Of a DNA stretch of 64,000 bases, positions 52,101-62,375 are shown in pieces; the stretch's first letter is position 1; every line of letters begins with the position of its first letter. This DNA is from Diprion similis (taxonomy: Eukaryota > Arthropoda > Insecta > Hymenoptera > Diprionidae). The notes under the pieces were generated by a model, which saw only the letters and a program-made list of their open reading frames with translations, made no database searches and was not told the origin of the DNA. Where the stretch lies: NCBI RefSeq assembly GCF_021155765.1, contig NC_060114.1, positions 13,897,501-13,961,500 of the forward strand, in the 5' to 3' direction. A program made the translations under genes and the position numbers.

Positions 52101-55100
52101 TTTTTTTTTTCTTCCTTTTTTTTCTCTTCCGTTCAATTTCCGTTTCGCAGTGCGACTGGTGGTGCCGACAGCGGACCTGCCAGTCTCGAGGGAACTCCAA
52201 CCGACGACAAGGACGGGCAGCAGCCATTCGGCGCTGGTGAGTTTAAACGGATTCTTTCCACTTCTCGTAATTATCTTTCTCATTTAAGTATCCCTCATGT
52301 TTTCCTTCGTCCTCTTCCTTTTAATCAGACTCGTTTTCTGGTAAGCAAATCCGCGGTTCGAGTATCAAGATAGCCGGAAAAGAGCAGAGGGAGACGCCCG
52401 AGCTGATCTTAATTTACTCTGATTTACTGCAATCTCCTTAATCCCCGTAATCCGATCGCGTTTCTACTCTTCCCTCTTCCCGAAGTCTGAAACCAAAAAA
52501 TAACAATTCGGTAAGTGACGAGATTTATCATATTTATTTTTCATTACCTCGCCAACTTCTCTTGAAAATTCTCGCACTTACATCCTTCCCTAATTTTTAT
52601 TACACTCCCTGAAATTTGTCTAATTTCAAATTGCCGTGCGAAATTATCCTCCACGGAATAAAGTCGTTATCTATCTCATTTTTTTCCGTTTAGGGTTTTT
52701 GCACCTCTTTTACCCTGAATCTCTTTCTGCTGTTTCTCTTTCTTTCTTTCATCTGCGGAGAATCGTTTTAATGCGCCCCCACTCTTGGTCAGGATTTGGT
52801 GTTATATACACTTTTGCGGGCTTATGAAAGCCTGAATAACGGGCGTGTACCTACGTATTAAGGGTGAAATAGGACATGGGATCTGGATCTCGAAGCAAAC
52901 GTCAACGCGGAATTGCCCGGTGTCTCGTTATATATTTTTCTCCGTGATTTTCTTCTCTACTCGGCAATTTTCTGCAGGCGACATTCCGCACTCCGTTATT
53001 ATTACCCTCGTTCTAGTTTTCTTTTCCACCGCCGCCTTTCCATCTGATCACAAATCACACTTTCAGATTTTACATAGTGTGCAGATTCATCGAATCCGAA
53101 TATTCCGAGAAATATCAGGGATCACCGTTATTGGTCAGGGAACATTTTGTCCTGAAGACTCTTTCGAGAGTTGAACATATATAACTTAGCGAGGTTGAGA
53201 AATTTATAGGCAATCGAAATAGATCTACTCTACAGCATTTTTCTTAATCGTACGGACGCTTATCCATTTTCTCAATTCGCAGTATGATATTTATTTTAGT
53301 GGATATCATTATATGTCTAGTCGGCAGTATATTTCTTCTCCAGCTATGTAAGACCCTGCGGACGCCAATCTGCCTTATTTTTTCTTATTCTTATGGCCAT
53401 CGCCATCGCCATCGCCATCGGTCACGCGATGACTATTTCGTCTATGTTTGATCGTAAATTCACATCCCCGCAGCGTGTTTGAATATAACTGAGCGAAAGC
53501 CTTCACTGGCAAAAAAAGCAATCATTATCGAGAAGAAAAGTAAAAAATAAAATCGACCGAATATAATTTCTTTGTTATTATCTCCGAGCTCATCTTCATC
53601 TCGAATGTGTTGGGACGAAGAAGGAAGAAATCGACTCGGATGATCGACCTCAAAGTACACATACCGGCAGTATGTAATTTCACCACTAAATTCTACACAG
53701 TGTTATATCGGACCCGACCGCGGACTGCAGACAGAGAGGATAATCATCACGTGCGACCTATTGATTTTGGCTACTGTACAAGATGAAGGGCAGCAGCCTG
53801 GATAAATTGGCCAGACTCGCGGACGAGTTTGGCGAGCTGAGCTGATTCTTTTTTCGCATTCAGAAAACTGACAGCTTTGAAAAAACGTCTCGTTTTCGCA
53901 TGCATTCGAATTAAAATGAATGCAACTTCGTGGAAAAGTTCTACCGTTAGAAAAAAAAAATGGGGGGTAAAATTCTTCGGCAGTATTTAAATTTCAGCGC
54001 AAAGCTCTCACCGAACGAATTTTGAGCGTCCATAAAACCTGGCACCGTAGGCAAAAAAAAAATAAATAAATTTAAAAAAAAATACCCGAGAGAAGCAAGT
54101 CCGTGTTCTAAGCACCTCCGTAGTTCGGATGTATTGATTTCCCTTCCACCCGACTATAATGCATCTTCAGCACATTGCATAACGGCGTCAGCTCGTTGCC
54201 GTATCCTACATACGTCGGAATTACACAATAGTGTCGTGATTTGCGTTATACGCGCAGACCTTTGTTCCTCCGATACTGTTTCTAACGTGAATTTTTTTTT
54301 CTTCGTACGAAATTCGACTTTATTCTATCTTAAGAATGCTGCCCAGCTCAAGAGGATTCCAACGATACCCCACAAGGTACCGTTCTAATTATGCGATCGT
54401 CAGATAACCGACGGACGCGCTGCGCGTTCCGGAAAACGGTCGATGATCGGCCGGTCGCTGCGCTCTCGCTGCGGATCGGTCGTGCGCCATGATAGCTTGC
54501 TCCGAAACTTTGTAACGTGATAACTCGTTATTGAGTTATTGAAATAGTACCTTGTTTGGTATCGTTGGACTCGTCTCTTTGTCTACTAAAACTTCGGCCA
54601 CATCAAAAGGTGGTCAATTTTAATTAGAGTTTCACCTATTATGTACCGAAGGACGTAATTGTTTGTACGAAACTAGCGAGTACATCGATAACTAATATTA
54701 GGAAACTGAGAATTTTCGGCGTAAAGTTTCACCCTAACCATAGTTTAAAATTCTCCACATATTTCCACCTTAATTTTTGCCTTTCACTTTGTATTTTTTT
54801 TTAGTATCAACCAAAGCAATAGCCGGAGCGAAAAGCCTCGGTGGATTTCTTTACAGCGCAGTCAACAAGGCTGGAAAATCGGTGGTCGAAGCTAGTGCAA
54901 AGATCAAGAAGACAGTCGAGGAGAATGTGAGTAGAGAATTTTACCAGTTTGTTTAATTCTCGCTTCAATTGCACTCGCGATTAAAACTTTCTACATCGCT
55001 GTTCTCCGATCAACCCCCCTCCCCTTTCTCTCTGGATTCATAAAAATAACCTTGAGCAAATTTTTTTTGCATGTTTTTACCAGCTTCATTTCTTTTCTCT

Positions 55101-58100
55101 TTATCTGTTTGCACTCCGCGCATTTAACATTCGCACAGCTGCGTTTTTATTTGTTCTGCATGGCAGATATCGAGTACGATCGCGCCTTGTCAAATTAATC
55201 TATGTTATCAGCAGTGCATTACACTTTCTGCTTCTCTTTCTGTATCTTTTTTCTTTTTCTCTCTGTTACTCTCTTTCGTTTATCATTGTGTTTCACGTAC
55301 GTACGTTCTCCGAAAGTCGGCATTATCCTCAGCCTCCATGATAATCTTTTGAGATTTACGACCTGCAGTGCCTCTCGGAAATGGAAAACTTATACGACCC
55401 CCTCAGTCACCTTAGTATATAGTATAGGATAAAAACACGACCTCGTAATCTGGTCTAAAAGCTCGTGAAGATATTATTTCATGGCACACGTGTGCATTGG
55501 CTGTTATCGAATAACAGGTACATAAATAAATCGTTAAAGTTGTATAATGTATGTACGAAAGTTGACGGCGGCATCCAAATAAAAGTTTATATAAAAAACT
55601 GCAAAATTATCGATATTTTCATTCGAAACTCGAAATATCTGTATACACAAAATTCTATGACAAAAATTCGTTTTCTCATTTTGTTGAATTATGCTGTATT
55701 TTACTTTCGATTTCAATGTAAAAAATTTGTACACAATCCACCCATAACTTCTGTAATATTTTTGTTTTCTGAAACTAGTCCAAATTTTTACATCGAATTT
55801 TTGAAAACTTTCTTTCTTCGCAAAAAGAAAATTTAGCTTAAAATTTTACAAAATTTTCAAAATATTGACCTTGATATTCTCTTCCAAATTTTTCGCGTGT
55901 TCTTTGTATCAGTGCAAAAATAAGAAGTTTCTCGTGTAACTTCCGTAGAAGAGCGCGAAACTTATCGGCTCTGCATTTTTCATGACTTTTTATTTTTCGG
56001 GGGACTTGGATGTGAGATAAACGTCGCTGCAGGCGCTTAAGGGTCTTTCAAACGTATAGTCAAGTTGAAAAGCTGTCGATTCAAAGATTTTCTGATGAAT
56101 AACAACTACAATACCACCATTATTAATAACTTTAAAGAGATGACATAATTGATTTATATCTTGAATGAATCGAGTGATCGAATTTCGATGAATTAAGGCA
56201 CATTTTTTTACTACGTTAATTTTATTCGAGAATGAATGCCGTATGAAAGTCGTCCGAATTTTATTTTTTTTCGTTACCAAATCATCGTATACTTCAATTG
56301 AAGCATAATTGATTCAATACTTCATCAAGAAATATCAGGTATTAAAAAAAAAAAAAAAAATCACAACAACTTCGACCTCTGAATTTGTGGAAAATTTCTT
56401 CACGAACAAAATAAGTTTTAGTTGATTGAAATAGGTTATCTGCAAGAATTATGATTCAATAACGTAATCACTTATCGAAGCAATTTATGGTGATTGTTTT
56501 AAATTTTTTATTTAGATTGAGAGGAAATTGTTTTAACTAAATTAAACGCGTTCAACTTCAGCCGTCGTGTGTAGTATTTTCGTCTCGACAACTTTTCTCC
56601 TGGATCGTACTTTCGATATATTCTTGATAATGATCGGGATTTCGTCTGAATCAAAAGTTCGAAATATATTTCGTGCCAATTACAGTGGATACCAATGAAA
56701 CCACATTCCTTTGTGATGTAACAGAAACGATTGTAAACAAATTCGAGCAACACAAGCTCAGAAAAGAAATCAATGATTTGAGAAAAGGTTTTATGATTAA
56801 AACGCTCGAGGTGACAAAGTGACTCGTATTTTTTAACCAATTCTATTGTTTTTGGTTTCATTTCCTTCCCTATTCAGATCATTTGAAAATTTTCTTTGAA
56901 AACAGTTATCACGATACTATATAAGGATAGACATTTGTCAGTACGATATAACAGATCAGTCAACGATTATATCTATGCCACAAGTGTGTAAGATTTTTTG
57001 AATGTTTATCAAAAAAATTTCGGAGGTCTAGTCAGTAAGAAAAAAAAAAAAAAAAAAAGCAAAACAAAAAAAGGTTTTCGGTTCGCTAATTACGAATCTG
57101 AAATCGGAGTGAAAAAATTGACTACAGTGGAACCAATATGGCGGATAAAAATTTCAAATTTGATTGAATTCGAAGAAAAAAGTCTGTTCAGGAGTCAAAT
57201 TTCGAAAGTTTAGTACGACGAATCCAATCCAATCAGCAACCCCGAAAACCCCTGCATAGCGTTTTGACCGGATTTGATGAAATTTGTAATTTTCGTCCGC
57301 CATATTGGATCCGCCATTATGAAATTAGAAATATGATTTCAGACTCGTAATCAGCGAGGCCAAAAACCACAGAATACTATCGTATTACAAAAATTGACTC
57401 GGCACAATAACGTGTGACTAAAAGGGTTAAACGTTTCATCGATAAATCATTGTCACAATAACATTGCTGGATATTTTCAAAACGCTTTTCCCTATCGTTC
57501 CTGCCTTTTCATTCATCGCGTGTAAGTACATCATGCGTATGCAAGTCGCGTCCGTGAGTGCAAAGTGGGGTTTGCAGAATGAGGGGGATGAGAGGTTCTT
57601 CTCATTGATTTCAACAAGTGGAGCGAACCGAGGCGAACCTCGTCACAGCTCGGTTTATGGCCTCGCATGCGTTCTGCAGACCTGCGTGTCTATCCTACTT
57701 GCTTGCTTGCGTACAACTGGAACCAACCGTTACGTAGGATTGAAACGGGGCGCAAACTGTACCAAAATCCTCCTCCGCTACCGTCACACCGCGTATTGAT
57801 CCGCGGCGTCTCCTCCTCATCCCGCGGGCTCCTCTCTCTCCTCTCTCTCCTCTCTCTCCTCTCCTCTCCTCTTCCCCGTTCCTCCCCTTCTCACCCTCCT
57901 CACCCTCCTCCTCTTCCCTTCCGCTAACTAACGGATGATACATATGTACGTGGATTTCTCTTCCATGTTTTTCTTTTTTTCTCTTTCGCTGTCAACCCCT
58001 TTTTTACTCGCTTCTTTTTGGACTTGCCCATTCTTTATTCAATTCCGACAGGGTCAGAGAGTCGCAGACGTCGTTAAGTGTAATATGAAAATATAATGGG

Positions 58101-61100
58101 GGCGGGATTTTTATAAGCAAAATTCTTTAATCACGATCGACACGATTTTTTTTTTTTTTTTTTTTTCTTTATAAAAACTGGGACAACCGTGAAAAAAAAT
58201 CGCGAAACTTGTACCGAGGATTTCCTTGAAGGTTTTCAACGCTTCGACCACAGATAGGCAACGCAAGTTACACATTTTACTCATGTGCTGCCATTTTAAA
58301 AAATATAAGTTCGCTCAGTCAGTCAGACGTATGTTTTCACAAGTAGGAGTACATATATCTATAAAATTTAACTTCTGTTATCTGTCTGCTGGCGCGAAGC
58401 GTTGAAAACCTTCGAGGAAATCGTCTTGTCGACATGTTTCTTCTTTTGGGGAAAAATTATTTCTCATCTCCATTTTAAGTTTATAATTCAGTTTAGTTTA
58501 TAATATAAGATTTATTCATTATTGTAACAAAGACCTGTTACGTATCAAGTTCAATTATTAAACAGACTTGTTACAAATCTCGAAAATGACTGTAAATTAT
58601 CGAGGAAACAATACCGAAGGATTGAATGAACAGCTTTTAATACAATGGCGGGGTAATTAACTGACGTTATTATCTTATTATTCCCCGATCGAGTCTGCTC
58701 GCGTGTAGCTTCACCCCGTTCGTATTCTGATTAATGTTATCTACGATTCCATTTTATCACCCGGATGCGAAAGCAACATCAAAATATTCGCATTGTTGTT
58801 TCCATTTGTCTGTTTTCATATTCGTTGTTTCTATCAGATTATCGCCGCTGCAGCATATTATGAAATTTTTATGAAATTTAACGAAAAACATCTAATTTAC
58901 AATTTACATGTCGGTAATAACCCCGCAGTATTGGAAAATGTCCTTATGACGTCAGAGCCTGGTTGTCGGCGCCATTTTATCACCGCATAACCTAAGTTTT
59001 CAACTTTAATGGAGGCAAATCGGAATTCTTGGGGTTCCAAATCACTCTTGTCACATGTATTAATTAAACTTAATTAATAATGTACCTGTTCTACCATCCA
59101 CAGGCGAAAAAATACTGTAAATGGCCAACTGTCAGCTTAATTACATTAGTTTGATTTTTCGCCACCAGATGGCGCATTGCAAAGTGACAATCGCGATAGA
59201 AATTGCAGGCCAACCGTTGTGTTTGAAAGAAAGAAAATATTACAGTTGAACCAATTATCACGGAGAATTTGCGGAATGTTGTGGAAAATTGACTTCGATA
59301 AAAGTAGAATGTCTCTGTTTTATTCAGCTCATGATTTTTCATATTGCACATCGTTACGTGTAAATGCTCAAAAAGAAAATCATGATCGAATGAAAAGAGA
59401 ACAATTTTTTTTAGATTCACTGAACTTGAAGAATTTTATTATTCATTATCTAAAGTACTTGTGGCAACAATTTATCACAAACTATTCTTCTAGTGCATGC
59501 AATGTTGTATAAGGCGTAATAAGCTTTTCTTCACGCATGATATTTTCATTACACATGTATATACATATATTCCTACCCTAATTCTTACATGTCTATCAAA
59601 CGATGTTCAGGTCAGCAATCAGGTAATCAATGCATTTAGATAATGAAACGGATATTTATTTTAAAAGCAGTAAATAAGAAAAAAAAAAAAATATATATAT
59701 ATATGAAATATTTTTGACGAAATCAACAAAACAAGAAAAACTTTGTCAATGGACGCGGAAACGTTTGACGATATTTTTTCTTGACTTTGTGAAATTTCGA
59801 AACGATAAAATTTTGAAAAGCATTCTTCAGTAATACCTACACATCACACGATAATACACAACATCGCTAATTATTTACCACGATCAGTAATAATTGTAAG
59901 TTAGTGCGGTTGGTTTCTTTTTTTTTTTTTTAATCAACAGAGAGTATAATCAGCTAATTCTTCTTTCCAATCCTTTTTAAACCGGATGCAAACATAGATC
60001 GAAGCCACCCTGCACATCGATCGAACTTTGTTGGATTTGAAAAATAATTCGAGGGTTGTTTACCCTCCGAAAAGGTCCGAGAGGCTCGCGGCACGCAACT
60101 TCCGGAACTATAGCCAGAATTCCTAACGCGTTTTAAGAGTATTTTTATGACGCCCTGATCGCCGGCTGTACGAGGCATCGAAAATAAGTCGACGGTATCG
60201 AAAAGCGTTTTCGCAATTCGAGGGGTTGGCAAACCTCCCTCAGCGTCTCCCCCCTCCGCCTCTCATCTCCTCTCTGCTCTTCTACGATTCCAGACTTAAC
60301 TAGAATTCGAGGGGCTAGAGGGCAGAGGAAAGGAGAGAGAGAAAGAAAGAGAGAGGAGAGCTGAAGTAGGGACGGATACCGGTGACGTCACGGCCAACTG
60401 GGTCAGGTGCACTTCTGACCTACATTTCCGGTCTTTGGCTTTTCGGAAACAATTAACGTCGTGAATATACACATTTGAGCATTTTTTCCCCTTCTTTTTC
60501 TACCCTTCGTTGCAATCGATCGTCAACTGAATTATATCAATAATTAATGAATATTTATCAGAAGAACCGATAAACCGGACTTGGTTTTATTTTATTACAG
60601 ATTTTTATTATTACTACTGTATAATAATAGTCTTCTTTACCCCCCTCAAGTGGCTTTATATACGCTGATTTTGTAATTGTTAATTAAGGTTGTAATGTTT
60701 TTTTTATTATACCTGTATAAACACCGCGGGATGATTACTCAACAAGCGTTTAATTCACAGCAGCTCATTGTAACAATGTATTTTTAGATCATACTCGAGG
60801 AAAACGTGAGGCAGGTGAGAAAAGCCAATTTCGTAAGGGAAATATTTTTTAATTTAAGAGAGGCGGACGGTCAGGAAGGAAGTAAATATAAAATGAGGGG
60901 AGCGTTTAAAAAATACAAAAATTTAAAAATCCGTCTCTTAGATTCGTACGTATACCTAAGGAAAGTTTTTAATGAGAAGGTAAAAATTTTCTGCCGCTTC
61001 TTTTCTTATTTTCTTTAAAGAAAATTATATCACACGTTAATTACCGGAAACAAAAACTTTCGGCGAACCAAGATCGGGAGAAAGTTCGGGGGAGGAGGGA

Positions 61101-62375
61101 GAAAAGATGGACGGGAATTGAAGACCGAGCTAGACGGTTCGGGGATCGTTGTTTTTTGCTGTTTTTTTTTCTCACCCGGTTCGAGGGTTGAAATCAAAGA
61201 ATGGGGAAATTACAGGGGGCCAAATCGTAGATGATGGGCAATCCTGGCGTCTGACAATCAAAGTCTCTTCACGAAACCCCGAGTCTTTTCACAGTCAAAC
61301 TGTCCGATCAATACACCCCTTTTACCTGGTTTAGCAAGTCAGGGGCTCTTGCATAACTCTTCGCGGCGAGAGAAACGGAAACTTATCATTTCGCGCTAGA
61401 AATCGAGGTCTAATATGAAAAAAAAAAGAACAATTTCTTTACCGAATCTGATATTAATAATTTAATTTATCACATACTGATTTTGATTAATTTTCTGTTT
61501 TTTTTTTTTTGCACATGGTTTTAAACTATTCGTTATACGAAAAATCACTATTATTATGTATGTCTGCATTGTATATATGTGACTCGTATGTTGGTATCGG
61601 AAAAATAACCATAAATATTTTTATGCTCTATCACTAACTCGTGTAAAACTCTGTGCTCTGAAAATCGATACGATGGGTGTGCATGATACTTATTACCAGT
61701 ATATAACGCTGTATACGTACATACATACATACATGTATATAATTCTACGCACGATTTTAATGCCCATAATTCATACAAGGGACTATTCATATTTTTCATT
61801 AAGAATATTTTCACACCGTGATGTAGGTGATACGTTTTCTACTGAACCAGAAAATAAAACCCAGGAACGTATATATTTCAATATCTGAATTCAAGAGAAA
61901 CACTCAAAAGAATAGTTTTTCAATCAATCTGATTCTAAATTCCTATTAGAAAGCCGTCGCTTATTGAGAGTTAAAAAAATTTAAACTGTAAGAAAAAAAA
62001 ATGGAAAAAATTTAAAACACACACACACACACTCAACACATCAAATGACACGAGCAGAATAGACACAGATCAACGAAACATTCGAAATATTGATTTTTAT
62101 CTTCATTATTCGCTTTTAAGATTTGCTATATAATATATATATACGTAAAAACAGGTTGCATAAGAACTTCCCGTATAAATTTATGTCCTAGTAACAAATT
62201 AGCCTGGTTTTCAAATTCATTGATCCTCTTCCCACAGAGTCTCCTCGGCGAGTTCAACAAGGAGCAGGACGCCTTCATCGCCAGTAAGCAGGGTGAAAAA
62301 GGAGAGGCTGTTGCGCCCTGGGTGGGAGCGCCAAACGAGGAAGCTCTTCGCGAGGAGTGCTTAGCCCTATCAACT
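49159..62375 (+). CDS. Sap47: Sap47/SYAP1 synapse-associated protein, 5 coding exons seen, 3' end outside window
   Basis: Sap47 is a conserved presynaptic, vesicle-associated protein in flies. The vertebrate relative is SYAP1, which has a BSD domain. Core coding exons: 49159-49304, 50844-51062, 52151-52236, 54805-54926, 62238-62375, with phases 2, 2, 1, 0, 0, giving 237 residues without the optional exons. The protein starts MFSGLTSQVSNWMGKK, then an acidic Gln/Pro/Glu-rich part, a related LAGVKSQMSGWLSGGIPG motif, a low-complexity Ser/Asp/Gly linker, then TKAIAGAKSLGGFLYSAVNK and ASAKIKKTVEEN, then LLGEFNKEQDAFI. The last exon seen ends in ALREECLALST, where the BSD domain begins in relatives. 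Splicing continues with GTGAGC at 62376, and no further exon was recognised before the right edge. Three candidate optional exons are listed separately. Confidence 0.93.
49305..50843 (+). other. Sap47 intron 1
   Basis: 1539 bp, donor GTATAC and acceptor AATTTCCAG. No further exon was recognised. Open frames in it match nothing known to me. Confidence 0.75.
51835..51888 (+). CDS. Sap47: Candidate 54-nt cassette exon of Sap47
   Basis: Strong acceptor (T-rich tract, then CATCTTCAG) and consensus donor GTAAGT. The length is a multiple of three. It enters and leaves in phase 2, exactly matching the flanking exons, and has no in-frame stop. Inclusion adds SLNSPLNCTPDAFSNPPH to the Ser-rich linker, counting the split codons. 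It could be constitutive, optional or unused; transcript data are needed. Confidence 0.55.
52329..52340 (+). CDS. Sap47: Candidate 12-nt microexon of Sap47
   Basis: The 12 nt ACTCGTTTTCTG lie between a long pyrimidine tract ending in TTTTAATCAG and a consensus donor GTAAGC. Entry and exit are phase 1, matching exon 3 (ending 52236) and exon 4 (starting 54805). Inclusion would insert Asp-Ser-Phe-Ser before VSTKAIAG. Frame and flanking signals all agree. Neuronal genes often use such microexons, which fits a synaptic protein. Confidence 0.5.
53396..53419. repeat. (GCCATC)4 repeat
   Basis: Four tandem GCCATC units inside Sap47 intron 3. Confidence 0.9.
54349..54580. mobile_element. MITE-like element with about 30-bp terminal inverted repeats
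   Basis: The left end (about 54349-54380) carries GATTCCAACGATACC..ACAAGGTAC and the right end (about 54547-54580) its reverse complement with a few mismatches. The interior (54390-54490) is CpG-rich and contains further short inverted repeats. It is non-coding and sits in Sap47 intron 3, upstream of exon 4. Confidence 0.7.
57073..57368. mobile_element. Fold-back (MITE-like) element with ATGGCGG boxes
   Basis: The ends are inverted repeats: GGTTTTCGGTTCGCTAATTACG at the left, matched by the reverse complement at the right (ending CCAAAAACC at 57368), with complementarity continuing through TCTGAAATC. Further in, CCAATATGGCGGA (57134-57146) pairs with TCCGCCATATTGG (57294-57306). No coding capacity. 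It is about 296 bp and palindromic over much of its length. Confidence 0.75.
58213..58428. mobile_element. MITE-like element with about 40-bp terminal inverted repeats
   Basis: The left end (about 58217-58256) and right end (about 58380-58425) share GAAGGTTTTCAACGCTTCG in inverted orientation, with flanking GATTTCC and a CAGATAG-type block. The interior of about 120 bp is unique and holds GCTGCCATTTTAAAAAAT. Non-coding, in Sap47 intron 4. Confidence 0.75.
59162..59175 (+). promoter_or_regulatory. CTCF-type binding site
   Basis: CCACCAGATGGCGC matches the core CTCF consensus CCASYAGRKGGCRS at all 14 positions. CTCF is an insulator and loop-anchoring zinc-finger protein present in most insects. 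The site lies in Sap47 intron 4. Occupancy is inferred only from sequence. Confidence 0.5.
60788..60814 (+). CDS. Sap47: Candidate 27-nt microexon of Sap47
   Basis: After an acceptor ATGTATTTTTAG, 27 nt encode IILEENVRQ in phase 0, followed by donor GTGAGA. An internal donor (GTGAGG after 18 nt) would give IILEEN. Both options keep frame with exon 4 (ending 54926) and exon 5 (starting 62238). The ending LEEN then GTGAGG resembles the end of exon 4 (VEEN then GTGAGT), which hints at a duplicated exon end. Evidence is weaker than for the other two optional exons. Confidence 0.3.

Larger units (their letters stand above)
52237..54804 (+). other. Sap47 intron 3
   Basis: 2568 bp. It holds the candidate 12-nt microexon (52329-52340), a GCCATC repeat (53396-53419) and a MITE-like inverted repeat (54349-54580). 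Open frames starting at 52845 and 53784 were judged unlikely to be exons. Confidence 0.7.
54927..62237 (+). other. Sap47 intron 4
   Basis: 7311 bp, the largest Sap47 intron in view, donor GTGAGT and acceptor CTTCCCACAG. It contains two fold-back elements (57073-57368, 58213-58428), a CT-rich microsatellite (about 57830-57872), a full CTCF-consensus site (59162-59175) and a candidate 27-nt microexon (60788-60814). The remainder is A+T-rich and unremarkable. Confidence 0.7.

Noticed and set aside
52977-53174. Possible alternative terminal exon of Sap47 after a CTGCAG acceptor
   Set aside because: The frame would join, but the 66-residue product is hydrophobic and unlike Sap47, with no poly(A) signal close behind.
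53784-53843. Short frame starting MKGSSLDKLARLADEFGELS
   Set aside because: It looks protein-like, but in the phase required after exon 3 it meets a stop, the acceptor is poor, and it is too short to call.
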